From: Streptomyces sp. NBC_01689
GTDB taxonomy: Bacteria > Actinomycetota > Actinomycetes > Streptomycetales > Streptomycetaceae
Reading direction: 5' to 3'
NCBI RefSeq assembly: GCF_036250675.1
Contig: NZ_CP109592.1
Span: 2,170,001-2,234,000 of the forward strand
Length of the DNA stretch: 64,000 nt
The position numbers and the translations under genes were made by a program. Below, in pieces: positions 1-8,020 of the stretch. Within the stretch, counting starts at the first letter, position 1. Each line of letters opens with the position of its first letter. The notes beneath the pieces were generated by a model. The model did no database searches and had not been told where the DNA came from. It saw only the letters and a list, made by a program, of their open reading frames with translations.

Positions 1-573
1 GTTGGCGCGCGCCGCGAGGCGTACGGCGAGCAGGTACCGGTGGTGGCGGGCGGTCAGATGGGCCCGCTCGTGCGCGAAGAGGGCCCGGCGCTCGGGCGGC
101 GTCAGGCCCCGCAGCAGGGCGGTGGTGACCACCACCCGGTCGCGGGGGCCGCCGGGCAGGGCGTACGCGTAGGGCCTCTCCTCCGGGAGCACCACCACCG
201 GGGAGGCGGGCAGTCCGGCGAGCGCGCGGCGGGCGGCACGGGCGACGCGGTGGTGCCGCCAGAGGGTCCGCCCGCAGACCGCGAGGACGAGCACCAGGGC
301 CGGGATCGCCGCCTTGCCCGCGATCTCGTCGTAGGGCACGGCCGCGCGCACCTCGGGGTCCGACCAGCCGTCCGGCAGCGGGTTGCCGGGCAGTTGCGCG
401 GTGCCGACGACCATCAGCAGGGCCAGGCAGAGCGTGCTGCACACGGCCATGACGGTGGCGAACGCGGTCAGCAGGCGGGTGGCCGTGCGCGGGTGCAGAT
501 GGAGTTCGGCGAGGCGGGCGACCGGCCAGGCGCTGAGCGGCAGGACCAGCGGCAGAAAGACGAAGACCCCCAT
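1..573 (-). CDS. M56 family (BlaR1-like) membrane metallopeptidase, C-terminus beyond window
   Basis: Reading leftwards from the ATG at 573, 191 codons are open to the window edge, so the gene is cut at its 3' end. The protein starts with a hydrophobic helix (MGVFVFLPLVLPLSAW), has further hydrophobic stretches near residues 35-55 and 85-100, and carries a zinc-protease HExxH motif in FAHERAHL near residue 170. This is the layout of M56/BlaR1-like integral membrane proteases, which cleave a partner repressor after a signal. It lies 6 bp downstream of a BlaI-family repressor gene, the standard pairing. The signal is unknown: I cannot see whether a sensor domain follows. Confidence 0.85.
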   Translation of the reverse strand, partial: MGVFVFLPLVLPLSAWPVARLAELHLHPRTATRLLTAFATVMAVCSTLCLALLMVVGTAQLPGNPLPDGWSDPEVRAAVPYDEIAGKAAIPALVLVLAVCGRTLWRHHRVARAARRALAGLPASPVVVLPEERPYAYALPGGPRDRVVVTTALLRGLTPPERRALFAHERAHLTARHHRYLLAVRLAARAN

Positions 574-579
574 GAGACG

Positions 580-1008
580 TCAGTCCTCCGCACCGCCGGC
601 CGCTCCCGTCGCCCCGGTCGCGTGCGCCGGGTCCAGGAGTGCGCGCAGCACCTGTTCGTCGTCGGGCGGCAGCGCGGTGACGAAGCTGGCGAGGACGGCC
701 TCGCGGTCGCTCTCGCCGTCGAGGAGCCGGCGCATCTTGAGCGCGGCCAGGCTCGCGACGTCGGCGGTGGGACGCCATACGAAGGAGCGTCCGCGCCGTT
801 CACGGGCGACCGCGTCCTTGGCGAGCAGGCGGGTCAGGATGGTGACGACGGTCGTGTAGGCGAGGTCGCCGCCGAGGCTCTCCTGCACCCAGGCGGCGGT
901 CACGGGGGCGTCCGCCTCGCGCAGCGCGCCGAGGACCTGGCCCTCCAGTTCGCCCTGCCCGCGGCGCCTCGAAGGCCGGTCGGGGACCTTGCGGTCGCGC
1001 TGCGCCAT
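580..1008 (-). CDS. BlaI/MecI/CopY family transcriptional repressor
   Basis: A 142-residue protein of usual family length. Residues 15-95 form the winged-helix domain (GELEGQVLGALREAD, AYTTVVTILTRLLAKDAV, FVWRPTAD), followed by a C-terminal dimerisation helix region. Family members repress their own operon and are inactivated by proteolysis by the M56 protease encoded next door. An ATG at 1008 is preceded by GGAGGGAGA. It starts 36 bp after the PepSY gene ends, so all three genes may be read together from the PepSY side, although a TAGCGT hexamer upstream of 1008 could serve as its own -10 box. The actual target is not visible; beta-lactam response is only one possibility. Confidence 0.9.
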   Translation of the reverse strand: MAQRDRKVPDRPSRRRGQGELEGQVLGALREADAPVTAAWVQESLGGDLAYTTVVTILTRLLAKDAVARERRGRSFVWRPTADVASLAALKMRRLLDGESDREAVLASFVTALPPDDEQVLRALLDPAHATGATGAAGGAED

Positions 1009-1044
1009 GTCCGTCTCCCTCCGGCGTTCGCGTGCACGATCACG

Positions 1045-2445
1045 CTACCTGGCCGCGGGCGTGCCCCGGCCCCGCCGGTGGGCGATCTCGCCGAGCAGGA
1101 CGTCGACGGCGACGAACGCCGCGAGCGGGATGCCGAACAGGGGGACGAAGTAGCCGAGGACGGCGACGGCCGCCATCGAGGGGACGAGGACCAGCGGCGG
1201 CACCTGCTGCCAGGCGCCCCGCGGGACGGGACGGCCGAACGCGGAGCCGCGGCCGCGCCGCCACCACATGCGGTAGCCCCACACGATCAGCAGGATCAGA
1301 CAGAGCGCGAGCAGCATCAGGGCGATCTGGTTGGCGAGGCCGAAGAGGACACCGGTGTGGGCGTCGATGCCCCAGCGGGTCAGCTTGGCGAGCACCGGAT
1401 GGTCGGCGAACCGCAGCACGTCGGTGACCTTCCCGGTGGCCGGGTCCACCGCGACCGCGTCCTGCTTCTCGGGCCAGCTGCGCTGCACCTGCCTGACCAC
1501 GTAGGCCGAGGAGGTGTCGGCGGGCGGCACGATCTCGACGGGGTTCCCGAGTCCTTCGGCACGGGCCGCCCCGAGGATCCTGTCGAGGTCGGCGGGCGTG
1601 CTCGTCACGGTCCCGGTGCCGGTCCCCGTCCCGGCGCCGCCGTGGCCCGCGTGTGCGCCGCCGATCGCCGCCGACACGGAGGGTGTCGCCTGTCCCAGGG
1701 AGGTCCGCAGCTCGTCGATGTGCGCCCCGGCGTAGGTCGACCAGGTCAGTCCGGTAGCGGAGAGGAAGAAGAACCCGGCGGCCGCCCAGAGGCCGACCGT
1801 GCCGTGCAGGCCCAGGGTGCGGCGGCGTCCCGACGTGCCGCGGACCCTGCGCCGGGCTCGTCCGCGGCCGAACCAGAGCACGAGGCCACCGCCCGAGATC
1901 ACCCACAGCCAGCCGGCCGCGAGTTCGCTGTAGAGGCGGCCGGTCTCGCCGAGCCGGAGGTTGGCGTGGAGTCCGTCGATCCAGGTGCGCAGCGGGAGCG
2001 CGCCGGTGGAGCCGTACTGTTCGAGCGCGCCGCGCACTTCGGCGGTGTACGGGTCGACGAAGACCGCGAGGGTGTGGTCCGCGTCGACGCCCGGCACACC
2101 GGAGAGCAGCACCCGCGTCGTCGCGCCGTCCGCGGGCGAGGGAAGCACGGAGGAGACCGTGCCCTGCGGATGGGCCTTGCGGGCGGCGGCCACCTGTGCG
2201 GAGAGCGGCAGTTCGCGGTCGCCGACCGGGGCGGTCAGCTCGTGCGCGTACACGATCTTCTCGGCCTGGAACGAGGCGGCGTAGAGCAGTCCGGTCACGG
2301 CGGCGACCAGGAGGAACGGGGCGACGAGCACTCCGGCGTAGAAGTGCAGGCGCAGGACCAGCTGACGCAGGGGGGCTCTGCTGGAGGCGGTCGGGGTGAC
2401 GGGGCGCGGAGTGTCGTCCGTCGTGATCGTGGGCGCGGTGGGCAT
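1045..2445 (-). CDS. PepSY-associated transmembrane domain protein
   Basis: A 466-residue integral membrane protein. After about 25 polar residues comes RLHFYAGVLVAPFLLVAAVTG, the typical first helix of PepSY-TM proteins with its RxxHFYxG motif. Further helices are visible near residues 140-160 (LWVISGGGLVLW), 185-205, and 355-440. A PepSY-like periplasmic segment with a glycine/threonine repeat (GTGTGTGTVTS) sits in the middle. Relatives are linked to metal or iron reduction and to protease inhibition, but no substrate can be read from this sequence. It is followed by the BlaI/M56 pair, which may regulate it or be co-transcribed with it. It is divergent from the deformylase gene. Confidence 0.85.
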   Translation of the reverse strand: MPTAPTITTDDTPRPVTPTASSRAPLRQLVLRLHFYAGVLVAPFLLVAAVTGLLYAASFQAEKIVYAHELTAPVGDRELPLSAQVAAARKAHPQGTVSSVLPSPADGATTRVLLSGVPGVDADHTLAVFVDPYTAEVRGALEQYGSTGALPLRTWIDGLHANLRLGETGRLYSELAAGWLWVISGGGLVLWFGRGRARRRVRGTSGRRRTLGLHGTVGLWAAAGFFFLSATGLTWSTYAGAHIDELRTSLGQATPSVSAAIGGAHAGHGGAGTGTGTGTVTSTPADLDRILGAARAEGLGNPVEIVPPADTSSAYVVRQVQRSWPEKQDAVAVDPATGKVTDVLRFADHPVLAKLTRWGIDAHTGVLFGLANQIALMLLALCLILLIVWGYRMWWRRGRGSAFGRPVPRGAWQQVPPLVLVPSMAAVAVLGYFVPLFGIPLAAFVAVDVLLGEIAHRRGRGTPAAR

Positions 2446-2647
2446 CGGCGGGCATCTCCGGTGGGGCTGGGGACGGACTCGGGCCGTCGGCCGGTGAGTC
2501 GGGCTCTCCGGCCGGTGTGGTCCAGAAGTCGGGAGGGGAGGGCGCCGAGTTCCCGGGCGATGACGTGGCGTGGGTCACAGGGGGACATCTCCGGGGTGCG
2601 GCTTGCGCCGCCTCGCCCGGCACGGTCCCGCTTGGCATGCTGGCCCG

Positions 2648-3301
2648 ATGGCATCCGAACGTCACCACGCCGCCCGCCCGCTGCACGACCTGGTCGAGGA
2701 ACTGCTCGCCCAGGACGGCCCGTTGCCCATCGTCGCCGCCGGGGACCCGGTGCTGCGCCGCCCGGCCGAACCGTTCGACGGTCAGCTGGACCCGGCGCTG
2801 CTGGGCCGGTTCGTCGCCGCGCTGCGCACGACCATGCACGCCGCGCCGGGGGTGGGCCTCGCGGCGCCGCAGGTCGGCGTGGGGCTGAGGCTCGCGGTCA
2901 TCGAGGACCCCGCGCCGGTGTCCGAGGAGGTACGGGAGGCGCGCGGGCGGGTCCCGCAGCCGTTCCGGGTGCTGGTGAACCCGGTGTACGAGGGGGTCGG
3001 CGCGGGCCGGGCGGCGTTCTTCGAGGGATGCCTGAGCGTGCCGGGCTGGCAGGCCGTGGTGGCCCGGCACGCCGAGATCCGGCTGACGGCGCTGGACGAG
3101 CTGGGCCGCGGTGTCGACGAGGTGTTCACGGGCTGGCCGGCACGGATCGTGCAGCACGAGACGGACCATCTGGACGGCGTGCTCTACCTCGACCGCGCGG
3201 AGCTGCGTTCGCTGTCCTCGAACCAGGCGATGACGGACCGCTGGACCCGGCCGACTCCGGCGGAGGCCGCGGAGGCACTGGGCTTCGCGCTGCCAGACTG
3301 A
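2648..3301 (+). CDS. def: Peptide deformylase
   Basis: A 217-residue enzyme that removes the N-formyl group from nascent proteins. All three PDF motifs are intact: GVGLAAPQ (residues 68-75), EGCLS (126-130, metal ligand Cys128) and HETDH (170-174, metal ligands His170 and His174). I chose the ATG at 2648; an in-frame upstream extension of 26 residues (from 2570) has no family-like sequence. CATGCT followed by six bases and the ATG suggests a possibly leaderless transcript. Streptomycetes usually carry several def genes, so this may be an accessory copy. Confidence 0.93.
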   Translation: MASERHHAARPLHDLVEELLAQDGPLPIVAAGDPVLRRPAEPFDGQLDPALLGRFVAALRTTMHAAPGVGLAAPQVGVGLRLAVIEDPAPVSEEVREARGRVPQPFRVLVNPVYEGVGAGRAAFFEGCLSVPGWQAVVARHAEIRLTALDELGRGVDEVFTGWPARIVQHETDHLDGVLYLDRAELRSLSSNQAMTDRWTRPTPAEAAEALGFALPD

Positions 3302-3728
3302 TGGTCGGCGGCTCCGCGGGTCCCACCCGGTCGGGGCTGCCGGGGCCCGGGTGCCCTCCGCGTCCGAACGGCTCCGGGGGCGTACGCGCCGGGGCCGTGA
3401 CGCCGGGGATCGGCCGCCCGGGCCGGACACTTGAGGGTCGCGGGGGGGCGCGTAGGCCCCAGTGGTCGACACACGCGGGGCCTGGACGTCCGGGCCACTT
3501 CGGCACCCGGACGCCCGGGGTGGCGGGCCGTCCGGCCCGGACAGCGGGCCCCCACCCCGCCGTCGTGCCGCTTCGGCCCGGACCACCCGCCCGATCCGGA
3601 CGGCCCGGGCGACCTGGGTACCGGACGGACCGGGGCCCGGACCGACCGGGCGCTCCGACCGACCCGCCGCCCGGACGGGCCGGGCCGGGTCGCCCGAGGT
3701 AGGTGCCGGGCCGTCCGGAAGGCCGGTC
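3302..3728. other. Gene-free, CCGG-rich low-complexity gap
   Basis: About 430 bp between the deformylase stop and the convergent oxidoreductase stop. It is dominated by overlapping CGGCCCGG, CCGGAC and GGCCGG motifs. Open frames exist on both strands but show no domain, no ribosome site and biased proline/arginine/glycine composition, as expected from chance GC-rich sequence. Similar gaps are at 22278-22608 and 31208-32103. Confidence 0.6.
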
Positions 3729-5162
3729 CTACGCGTCCCGGTACGCCTCCAGCAGGCGCAGCCAGACCTCGCTCACCGTCGGGTACGAGGGCACGGCGTG
3801 CCACAGGCGGCTGACCGGGACCTCGCCGGCGATCGCGATCGTCGCCGAGTGGATGAGTTCACCCACGCCGGGGCCGACGAGGGTGAGGCCGACCACGGTC
3901 TCGCGGTCGAGGTCGACGACCATGCGGGCCTTGCCGCGGTAGCCGTCGGCGTACAGGCCCGCGCCCGCCACGGAGGACATGTCGACGTCGACGGCGCGGA
4001 CCCGGTGGCCCGCGTTCTCGGCCTCGGCCAGTGAGAGGCCGACGGCCGCGGCCTCCGGATCGGTGAAGACGACCTGCGGGACCGCGCCGTGGTCGGCGGT
4101 CGCGGCGTGCGCGCCCCAGGGGTCGGTCTCCAGGAGCGGGACGCCCGCCGCGCGGGCGGCGATGGCGGCGCCCGCGATCCGCGCCTGGTACTTGCCCTGA
4201 TGGGTGAGGAGCGCGCGGTGGTTGACGTCCCCGACGGCGTACAGCCAGTCGCTGCCGGTCACCCGCAGGCTGTCGTCGACGTCGAGCCACGAGCCCGGTT
4301 CCAGCCCGACCGTGTCGAGACCGATGTCGCCGGTGTGGGGCACCCGCCCGGTGGCGAAGAGGATCTCGTCCGCCTCGATGCGCTCGCCGGTGTCCGTGAC
4401 GGCCACCACCGTCGGGCCCTCGCGCGTCACCCCCGTCACCGAGGTGCCGGTGCGGACGTCGGCGCCCGCCTCCTTGAGCGCGTCGGCGACCAGTTCCCCG
4501 GCGAAGGGTTCCATCCTGGGCAGCAGACCGTGGCCGCGGCACAGGAGGGTGACCTGGGAGCCGAGCGCCTGCCAGGCCGTCGCCATCTCGACGGCGACGA
4601 CACCGCCGCCGACCACGATGAGCCGGTCCGGGACCTCGTGGGCGCTGGTGGCCTCGCGGCTGGTCCAGGGCTTGACCTCGGCGAGTCCGGGCAGGTTCGG
4701 CAGCAGCGCGCGGGTGCCGGTGCACACGGCGACCGCGTGCCGCGCCGTGAGGATGCGCAGCTCACCGTCCGGGCCCTCGACGCTCACCCGGCGCGGCCCG
4801 GCGAGACGCCCGTGTCCGCGGTGGAGATCGGCTCCGATGCCGTTGATCCAGTCGACCTGTCCGTCGTCCTTCCAGTTCGAGGTGTAGTAGTCGCGGTGGG
4901 CGAGGACCGCGGCGGCGTCGAGCGGGCCCTGCACGGCCCCGCTCAGGCCGGGCACGCGGCGGGCGTCGGCGCGGGCGATGGCAGGGCGCAGGAGGGCCTT
5001 GCTGGGCATGCAGGCCCAGTACGAGCACTCGCCTCCGACCAGCTCGTTCTCCACGATCGCGGTGGAGAGGCCGGCCGCGCGGGCGCGGTCGGCGACGTTC
5101 TCCCCCACGGGTCCGGCGCCGAGCACCACTACGTCGTAGGCGATGGATTCCGTTTCCGTCAT
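3729..5162 (-). CDS. FAD/NAD(P)-dependent pyridine nucleotide-disulfide oxidoreductase
   Basis: A 477-residue class I flavin disulfide reductase. GAGPVG (residues 15-20) binds FAD, the redox pair is GGECSYWACMPSK (Cys46 and Cys51, CX4C), and VVGGGVVAVEMA is the NAD(P) Rossmann motif. The dimerisation domain ends in AVPSYPTVSE. In lipoamide dehydrogenase and glutathione reductase this position is HPTxxE, so the usual catalytic His appears to be Tyr here, as in mercuric reductase-like members. I chose ATG 5162 over a longer frame because family sequence begins there. It is divergent from thioredoxin; a role in thiol redox balance is inferred. It does not have the CxxC plus small size of true thioredoxin reductase. 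Confidence 0.9.
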   Translation of the reverse strand: MTETESIAYDVVVLGAGPVGENVADRARAAGLSTAIVENELVGGECSYWACMPSKALLRPAIARADARRVPGLSGAVQGPLDAAAVLAHRDYYTSNWKDDGQVDWINGIGADLHRGHGRLAGPRRVSVEGPDGELRILTARHAVAVCTGTRALLPNLPGLAEVKPWTSREATSAHEVPDRLIVVGGGVVAVEMATAWQALGSQVTLLCRGHGLLPRMEPFAGELVADALKEAGADVRTGTSVTGVTREGPTVVAVTDTGERIEADEILFATGRVPHTGDIGLDTVGLEPGSWLDVDDSLRVTGSDWLYAVGDVNHRALLTHQGKYQARIAGAAIAARAAGVPLLETDPWGAHAATADHGAVPQVVFTDPEAAAVGLSLAEAENAGHRVRAVDVDMSSVAGAGLYADGYRGKARMVVDLDRETVVGLTLVGPGVGELIHSATIAIAGEVPVSRLWHAVPSYPTVSEVWLRLLEAYRDA

Positions 5163-5212
5163 GGGCCCAGTCTGGTTGTTGGTGTGCGCCGTGGCCACAC
5201 GGGTACGCGCGC

Positions 5213-5239
5213 GGAATACGGCGCCGGGAGACGGTGTTG
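5213..5239 (+). promoter_or_regulatory. SigR-type (disulfide-stress) promoter upstream of thioredoxin
   Basis: GGAAT at 5213-5217 and GTTG at 5236-5239 are separated by exactly 18 bp, matching the known Streptomyces SigR consensus GGGAAT-N18-GTT. The match lies about 50 bp upstream of the thioredoxin start at 5291, on its strand. Confidence 0.75.
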
Positions 5240-5290
5240 TGCACACCGGCTTCGCCCCGAGGCCCGAGAGCAGGAAGAGGTAGTCACGCC

Positions 5291-5680
5291 ATGAGCAGGA
5301 CGATGGAGCTGACCAAGGAGAACTTCGACCAGACGGTCACGGACAACAAGTTCGTCCTGATCGACTTCTGGGCCTCGTGGTGCGGTCCGTGCCGCCAGTT
5401 CGCCCCGGTCTACGAGAAGGCCTCCGAGGCCAACCCCGACCTGGTCTTCGCCAAGGTGGACACCGAGGCGCAGCCGGAGCTCGCCGCGGCCTTCGACATC
5501 CAGTCCATCCCGACCCTGATGATCGTCCGCGACCAGGTCGCGATCTTCGCGCAGCCCGGAGCGCTGCCCGAGGCCGCCCTCGACGACGTCATCGGGCAGG
5601 CCCGCAAGCTGGACATGGACGAGGTGCGCAAGTCCATCGCTGAACAGCAGCAGGCGCAGCAGGCTCAGCAGGGCGAGTGA
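5291..5680 (+). CDS. trxA: Thioredoxin
   Basis: A 129-residue cytosolic disulfide reductase with the active site WASWCGPC (Cys31, Cys34) and the cis-proline segment SIPTLMIV. It is about 20 residues longer than minimal thioredoxin because of a polar C-terminal tail rich in Gln and Ala (EQQQAQQAQQGE). AGGAAGAGG lies upstream of the ATG at 5291. The SigR-type promoter at 5213 implies induction by thiol-oxidative stress. In Streptomyces such SigR-dependent orphan thioredoxins are sometimes called TrxC. A divergent disulfide oxidoreductase sits 128 bp away. A strong hairpin follows the gene. Confidence 0.96.
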   Translation: MSRTMELTKENFDQTVTDNKFVLIDFWASWCGPCRQFAPVYEKASEANPDLVFAKVDTEAQPELAAAFDIQSIPTLMIVRDQVAIFAQPGALPEAALDDVIGQARKLDMDEVRKSIAEQQQAQQAQQGE

Positions 5681-5696
5681 TCTCGGGGAACGTCCC

Positions 5697-5733
5697 GTGG
5701 GCCCCGGCCGGTACCGTTCCGGCCGGGGCCCAC
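5697..5733. terminator. Bidirectional hairpin terminator
   Basis: A perfect 15-bp inverted repeat (5697-5711 and 5719-5733, arm GTGGGCCCCGGCCGG) with a 7-nt loop lies between the convergent thioredoxin and aldehyde dehydrogenase genes. There is no U tract, as is usual in streptomycetes. Confidence 0.8.
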
Positions 5734-5740
5734 GCGCGTG

Positions 5741-7177
5741 TCAGAACGGGTACGGTGCCACGTCCCCGCGCACGGTCGTCCAACGCAGCTCGGTGAAGGC
5801 CTCCAGGTTGGATTCACCGCCGAAGCGGGCGCCGGTGCCGGAGGCGCCCGTACCGCCGAACGGGGCGACCGCCTCGTCGTTGACGGTCTGGTCGTTGATG
5901 TGGGCGATGCCGGTCGGGATGCGCTCGGCGAGGTCCAGACCGCGCGCGGTGTCCCGGGTGACGATGCCCAGCGAGAGGCCGTACGGGCCGGCCGAGGCGA
6001 GGGCCACGGCCTCGTCGGTGTCCGCGAAGGCCCGTACGGGCGCGACGGGGCCGAAGACCTCCTCGGCGTACGCGGGGGTCGTGTCGTCGACTCCGGCGAG
6101 CACGGTGGGCCGGTAGAACAGTCCCTCGTGCGTGCCGCCCGCCGCCAGCTTCGCGCCGCGTGCGGTGCTGGCTTCCACCAGCCCCTGGATCTTGGTGAGT
6201 TGGGCGCCGTCGATGACGGGTCCGAGGTGCACCTGTTCGCGGTACGGGTCGCCCACGGCCAGCGATTCGGCCTTGGCCGCGAGCCGTTCGACGTACTCCT
6301 CGTACAGGGAGGCGTGGACGAGGTGGCGGCCCGTCGTCATACAGATCTGGCCCTGGTGGAAGAACGAGCCCCAGGCCGCCGTCGAGACGACGGCGTCGAG
6401 GTCTGCGTCCTCCAGCACGACCAGGGCCGAGTTGCCGCCCAGTTCGAGGTGGGCGCGTTTGAGGAGCCGGCCGGCCGCCTCGCCGACCGCGCGTCCGGCG
6501 GCCGTCGATCCGGTGAAGGAGATCACCGGGACCAGGGGGTCGGCCACCAGCGCCCGGCCGGTCCCGGCACCGCCGGGCAGGATGTGCAGCAGTCCTTCGG
6601 GCAGGCCCGCCTCCGCGAGGACGGCGGCGAGCGCGAGGCCTCCGCAGACCGCGGTGCGCGGATCCGGTTTCAGCACCACGGCGTTGCCGAGGGCGAGCGC
6701 CGGGGCCACCGAGCGGATGGAGAGGATGAGCGGGGCGTTGAAGGGGGCGATCACCCCCACGACGCCGACCGGGACGCGCCGGGTGTACGACAGGCGGGGG
6801 GCTTCCGAGGGCAGGATCTGTCCCGTGGGGCGGGAGGCGAGGGCGGCGGCCTCGTAGCACTCCTGTGCGGCGACGTGGAGCTCGAAGTCGGCCTTGCCGG
6901 GAACGGATCCGGACTCGCGCACGATCCATTCGCGCAGTTCGTCGGCGTGCTCGGTGAACAGGTCGCCGGCCCTGCGCAGGACGGCGGCGCGGACGAAGTG
7001 CGGTGCACCGGACCAGGCGGAGCGGGCCGCGTGGGCCTCCCGGGCGGCCGTGGTGACGTCCTCGGGGGCGGCGAGGGTGACGGTGGCGAGCGTCTCGCCG
7101 GTGGCGGGCTCGGTGACGGCGTGCTCGCCCCCCGCCAGGGTGCGGGACTGCCAGGACCTGGGGTCGAGCAGCGTCAT
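5741..7177 (-). CDS. Aldehyde dehydrogenase, benzaldehyde/vanillin dehydrogenase-like
   Basis: A 478-residue NAD(P)-dependent aldehyde dehydrogenase. The catalytic Cys is in GQICMTTGR, the general base Glu in LELGGN, and the cofactor loop is FTGSTAAGR. Within the superfamily the sequence reads like aromatic aldehyde dehydrogenases (benzaldehyde, 4-hydroxybenzaldehyde or vanillin oxidation); this subfamily call is from memory of sequence style. The context supports it: immediately upstream on the same strand are the remains of 4-hydroxybenzoate 3-monooxygenase, the next step of the same catabolic route. I chose ATG 7177; a frame extending to 7219 lacks family sequence. Confidence 0.88.
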   Translation of the reverse strand: MTLLDPRSWQSRTLAGGEHAVTEPATGETLATVTLAAPEDVTTAAREAHAARSAWSGAPHFVRAAVLRRAGDLFTEHADELREWIVRESGSVPGKADFELHVAAQECYEAAALASRPTGQILPSEAPRLSYTRRVPVGVVGVIAPFNAPLILSIRSVAPALALGNAVVLKPDPRTAVCGGLALAAVLAEAGLPEGLLHILPGGAGTGRALVADPLVPVISFTGSTAAGRAVGEAAGRLLKRAHLELGGNSALVVLEDADLDAVVSTAAWGSFFHQGQICMTTGRHLVHASLYEEYVERLAAKAESLAVGDPYREQVHLGPVIDGAQLTKIQGLVEASTARGAKLAAGGTHEGLFYRPTVLAGVDDTTPAYAEEVFGPVAPVRAFADTDEAVALASAGPYGLSLGIVTRDTARGLDLAERIPTGIAHINDQTVNDEAVAPFGGTGASGTGARFGGESNLEAFTELRWTTVRGDVAPYPF

Positions 7178-7215
7178 GTCGGGGCTCCGATCGTTCGCTG
7201 ACCAGCGGGCGGGGC

Positions 7216-7959
7216 TCACCGTCCGGGCGGCAGTCCCGTGGGGTGCGCGGCCGGCTCGGCGGCCGCGGTGCGGGATGTCGGGAGCCGGCGGAGCCGGGCG
7301 CGCTGGATCCGGTGGTCGAAGGCGTCCCCATCCGGTTGAGCGTGCAACATTCTAGTCCTGCCGGGCCAACTCGAGACCGGACGGCGGGACTTCGGCGAGG
7401 ATCCGGGGCCAGGAGTGCGGGCGGGCGTGGGCGCGGGCGCGGGACGCACCGGCCGGGAGCGCCTCGCGGGAGACGTCGTGGCCGCCGTCGCGGCCGGCCG
7501 CGCGGGCACGGCGCAGGGTCCGTGCCCGGCCCTCGTATTGGGACCACGCGACGGGGCGTCGCCGCGCGGACTCTCCGCGGCGAGCACCTCGGCCTCGGAC
7601 AACAGCGGTGTTCCGTGGGCCGGTTGGCGTGCGATCAGGTCCTGCACGATCTCCGTCCGCGGGCAGATCATGACGCCGCTGCCGCCGGTGCGCGTGCGGA
7701 GGTCGATGCGATGGCGTTCGCGCCCGCGGCGCGGCCCGATCCGCGGCGCGGCATGCCGCCGGTGCCGAGCCGGCCGGGTGTCGCACTCCCGCGGCGCCTC
7801 GACCGTGCCCGGCTCCAACGTCCCGCCACGCAGGCGGCGTTCGGCGCAGGCGCGGGTTCCGCTCTCCGGGACGACGCGGTCGACGCCCGCGCGGCGCGGC
7901 GGCCGGGCGAGCAGGGGTCCGGCGGAACCGCGGCCCACGATGCCGATCGTGGTCCGCAC
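7216..7959 (-). pseudogene. pobA: 4-hydroxybenzoate 3-monooxygenase (pobA) remnant: frameshift plus internal deletion
   Basis: No intact frame exists, but PobA sequence can be followed. From a GTG at 7959 one frame reads RTTIGIVGRGSAGPLLA, then GTVEAPREC and TEIVQDLIARQPAHGTPLL, matching the FAD-binding N-terminus of PobA. A second frame then carries DVSREALPAG and RILAEVPPSGLELARQD (ending at a TAG at 7352-7354), which fits PobA residues of about 180-210. The first frame resumes with RMLHAQPDGDAFDHRIQRA and ends in TGLPPG, the normal PobA C-terminus. So roughly 140 central residues, including substrate-site and second FAD motifs, are gone, and at least one frameshift is present. Many substitutions show long decay. 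It cannot encode an active enzyme. Confidence 0.8.
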
Positions 7960-8020
7960 GGCACGCCTCCCGCCTCCGGTCCGGTCCGGTCCGCCCGGCG
8001 GCGACGGGCTCCGGCCGCCC

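Noticed and set aside
40..3702. A plus-strand open frame of over 1200 codons
   Set aside because: It runs antisense through the M56, BlaI and PepSY genes and then through the deformylase, has no domain sequence, and is a GC-bias shadow.
7216..7959. An intact small regulator or flavoprotein gene upstream of the aldehyde dehydrogenase
   Set aside because: PobA similarity switches frame and skips the centre, so an intact gene is not credible.
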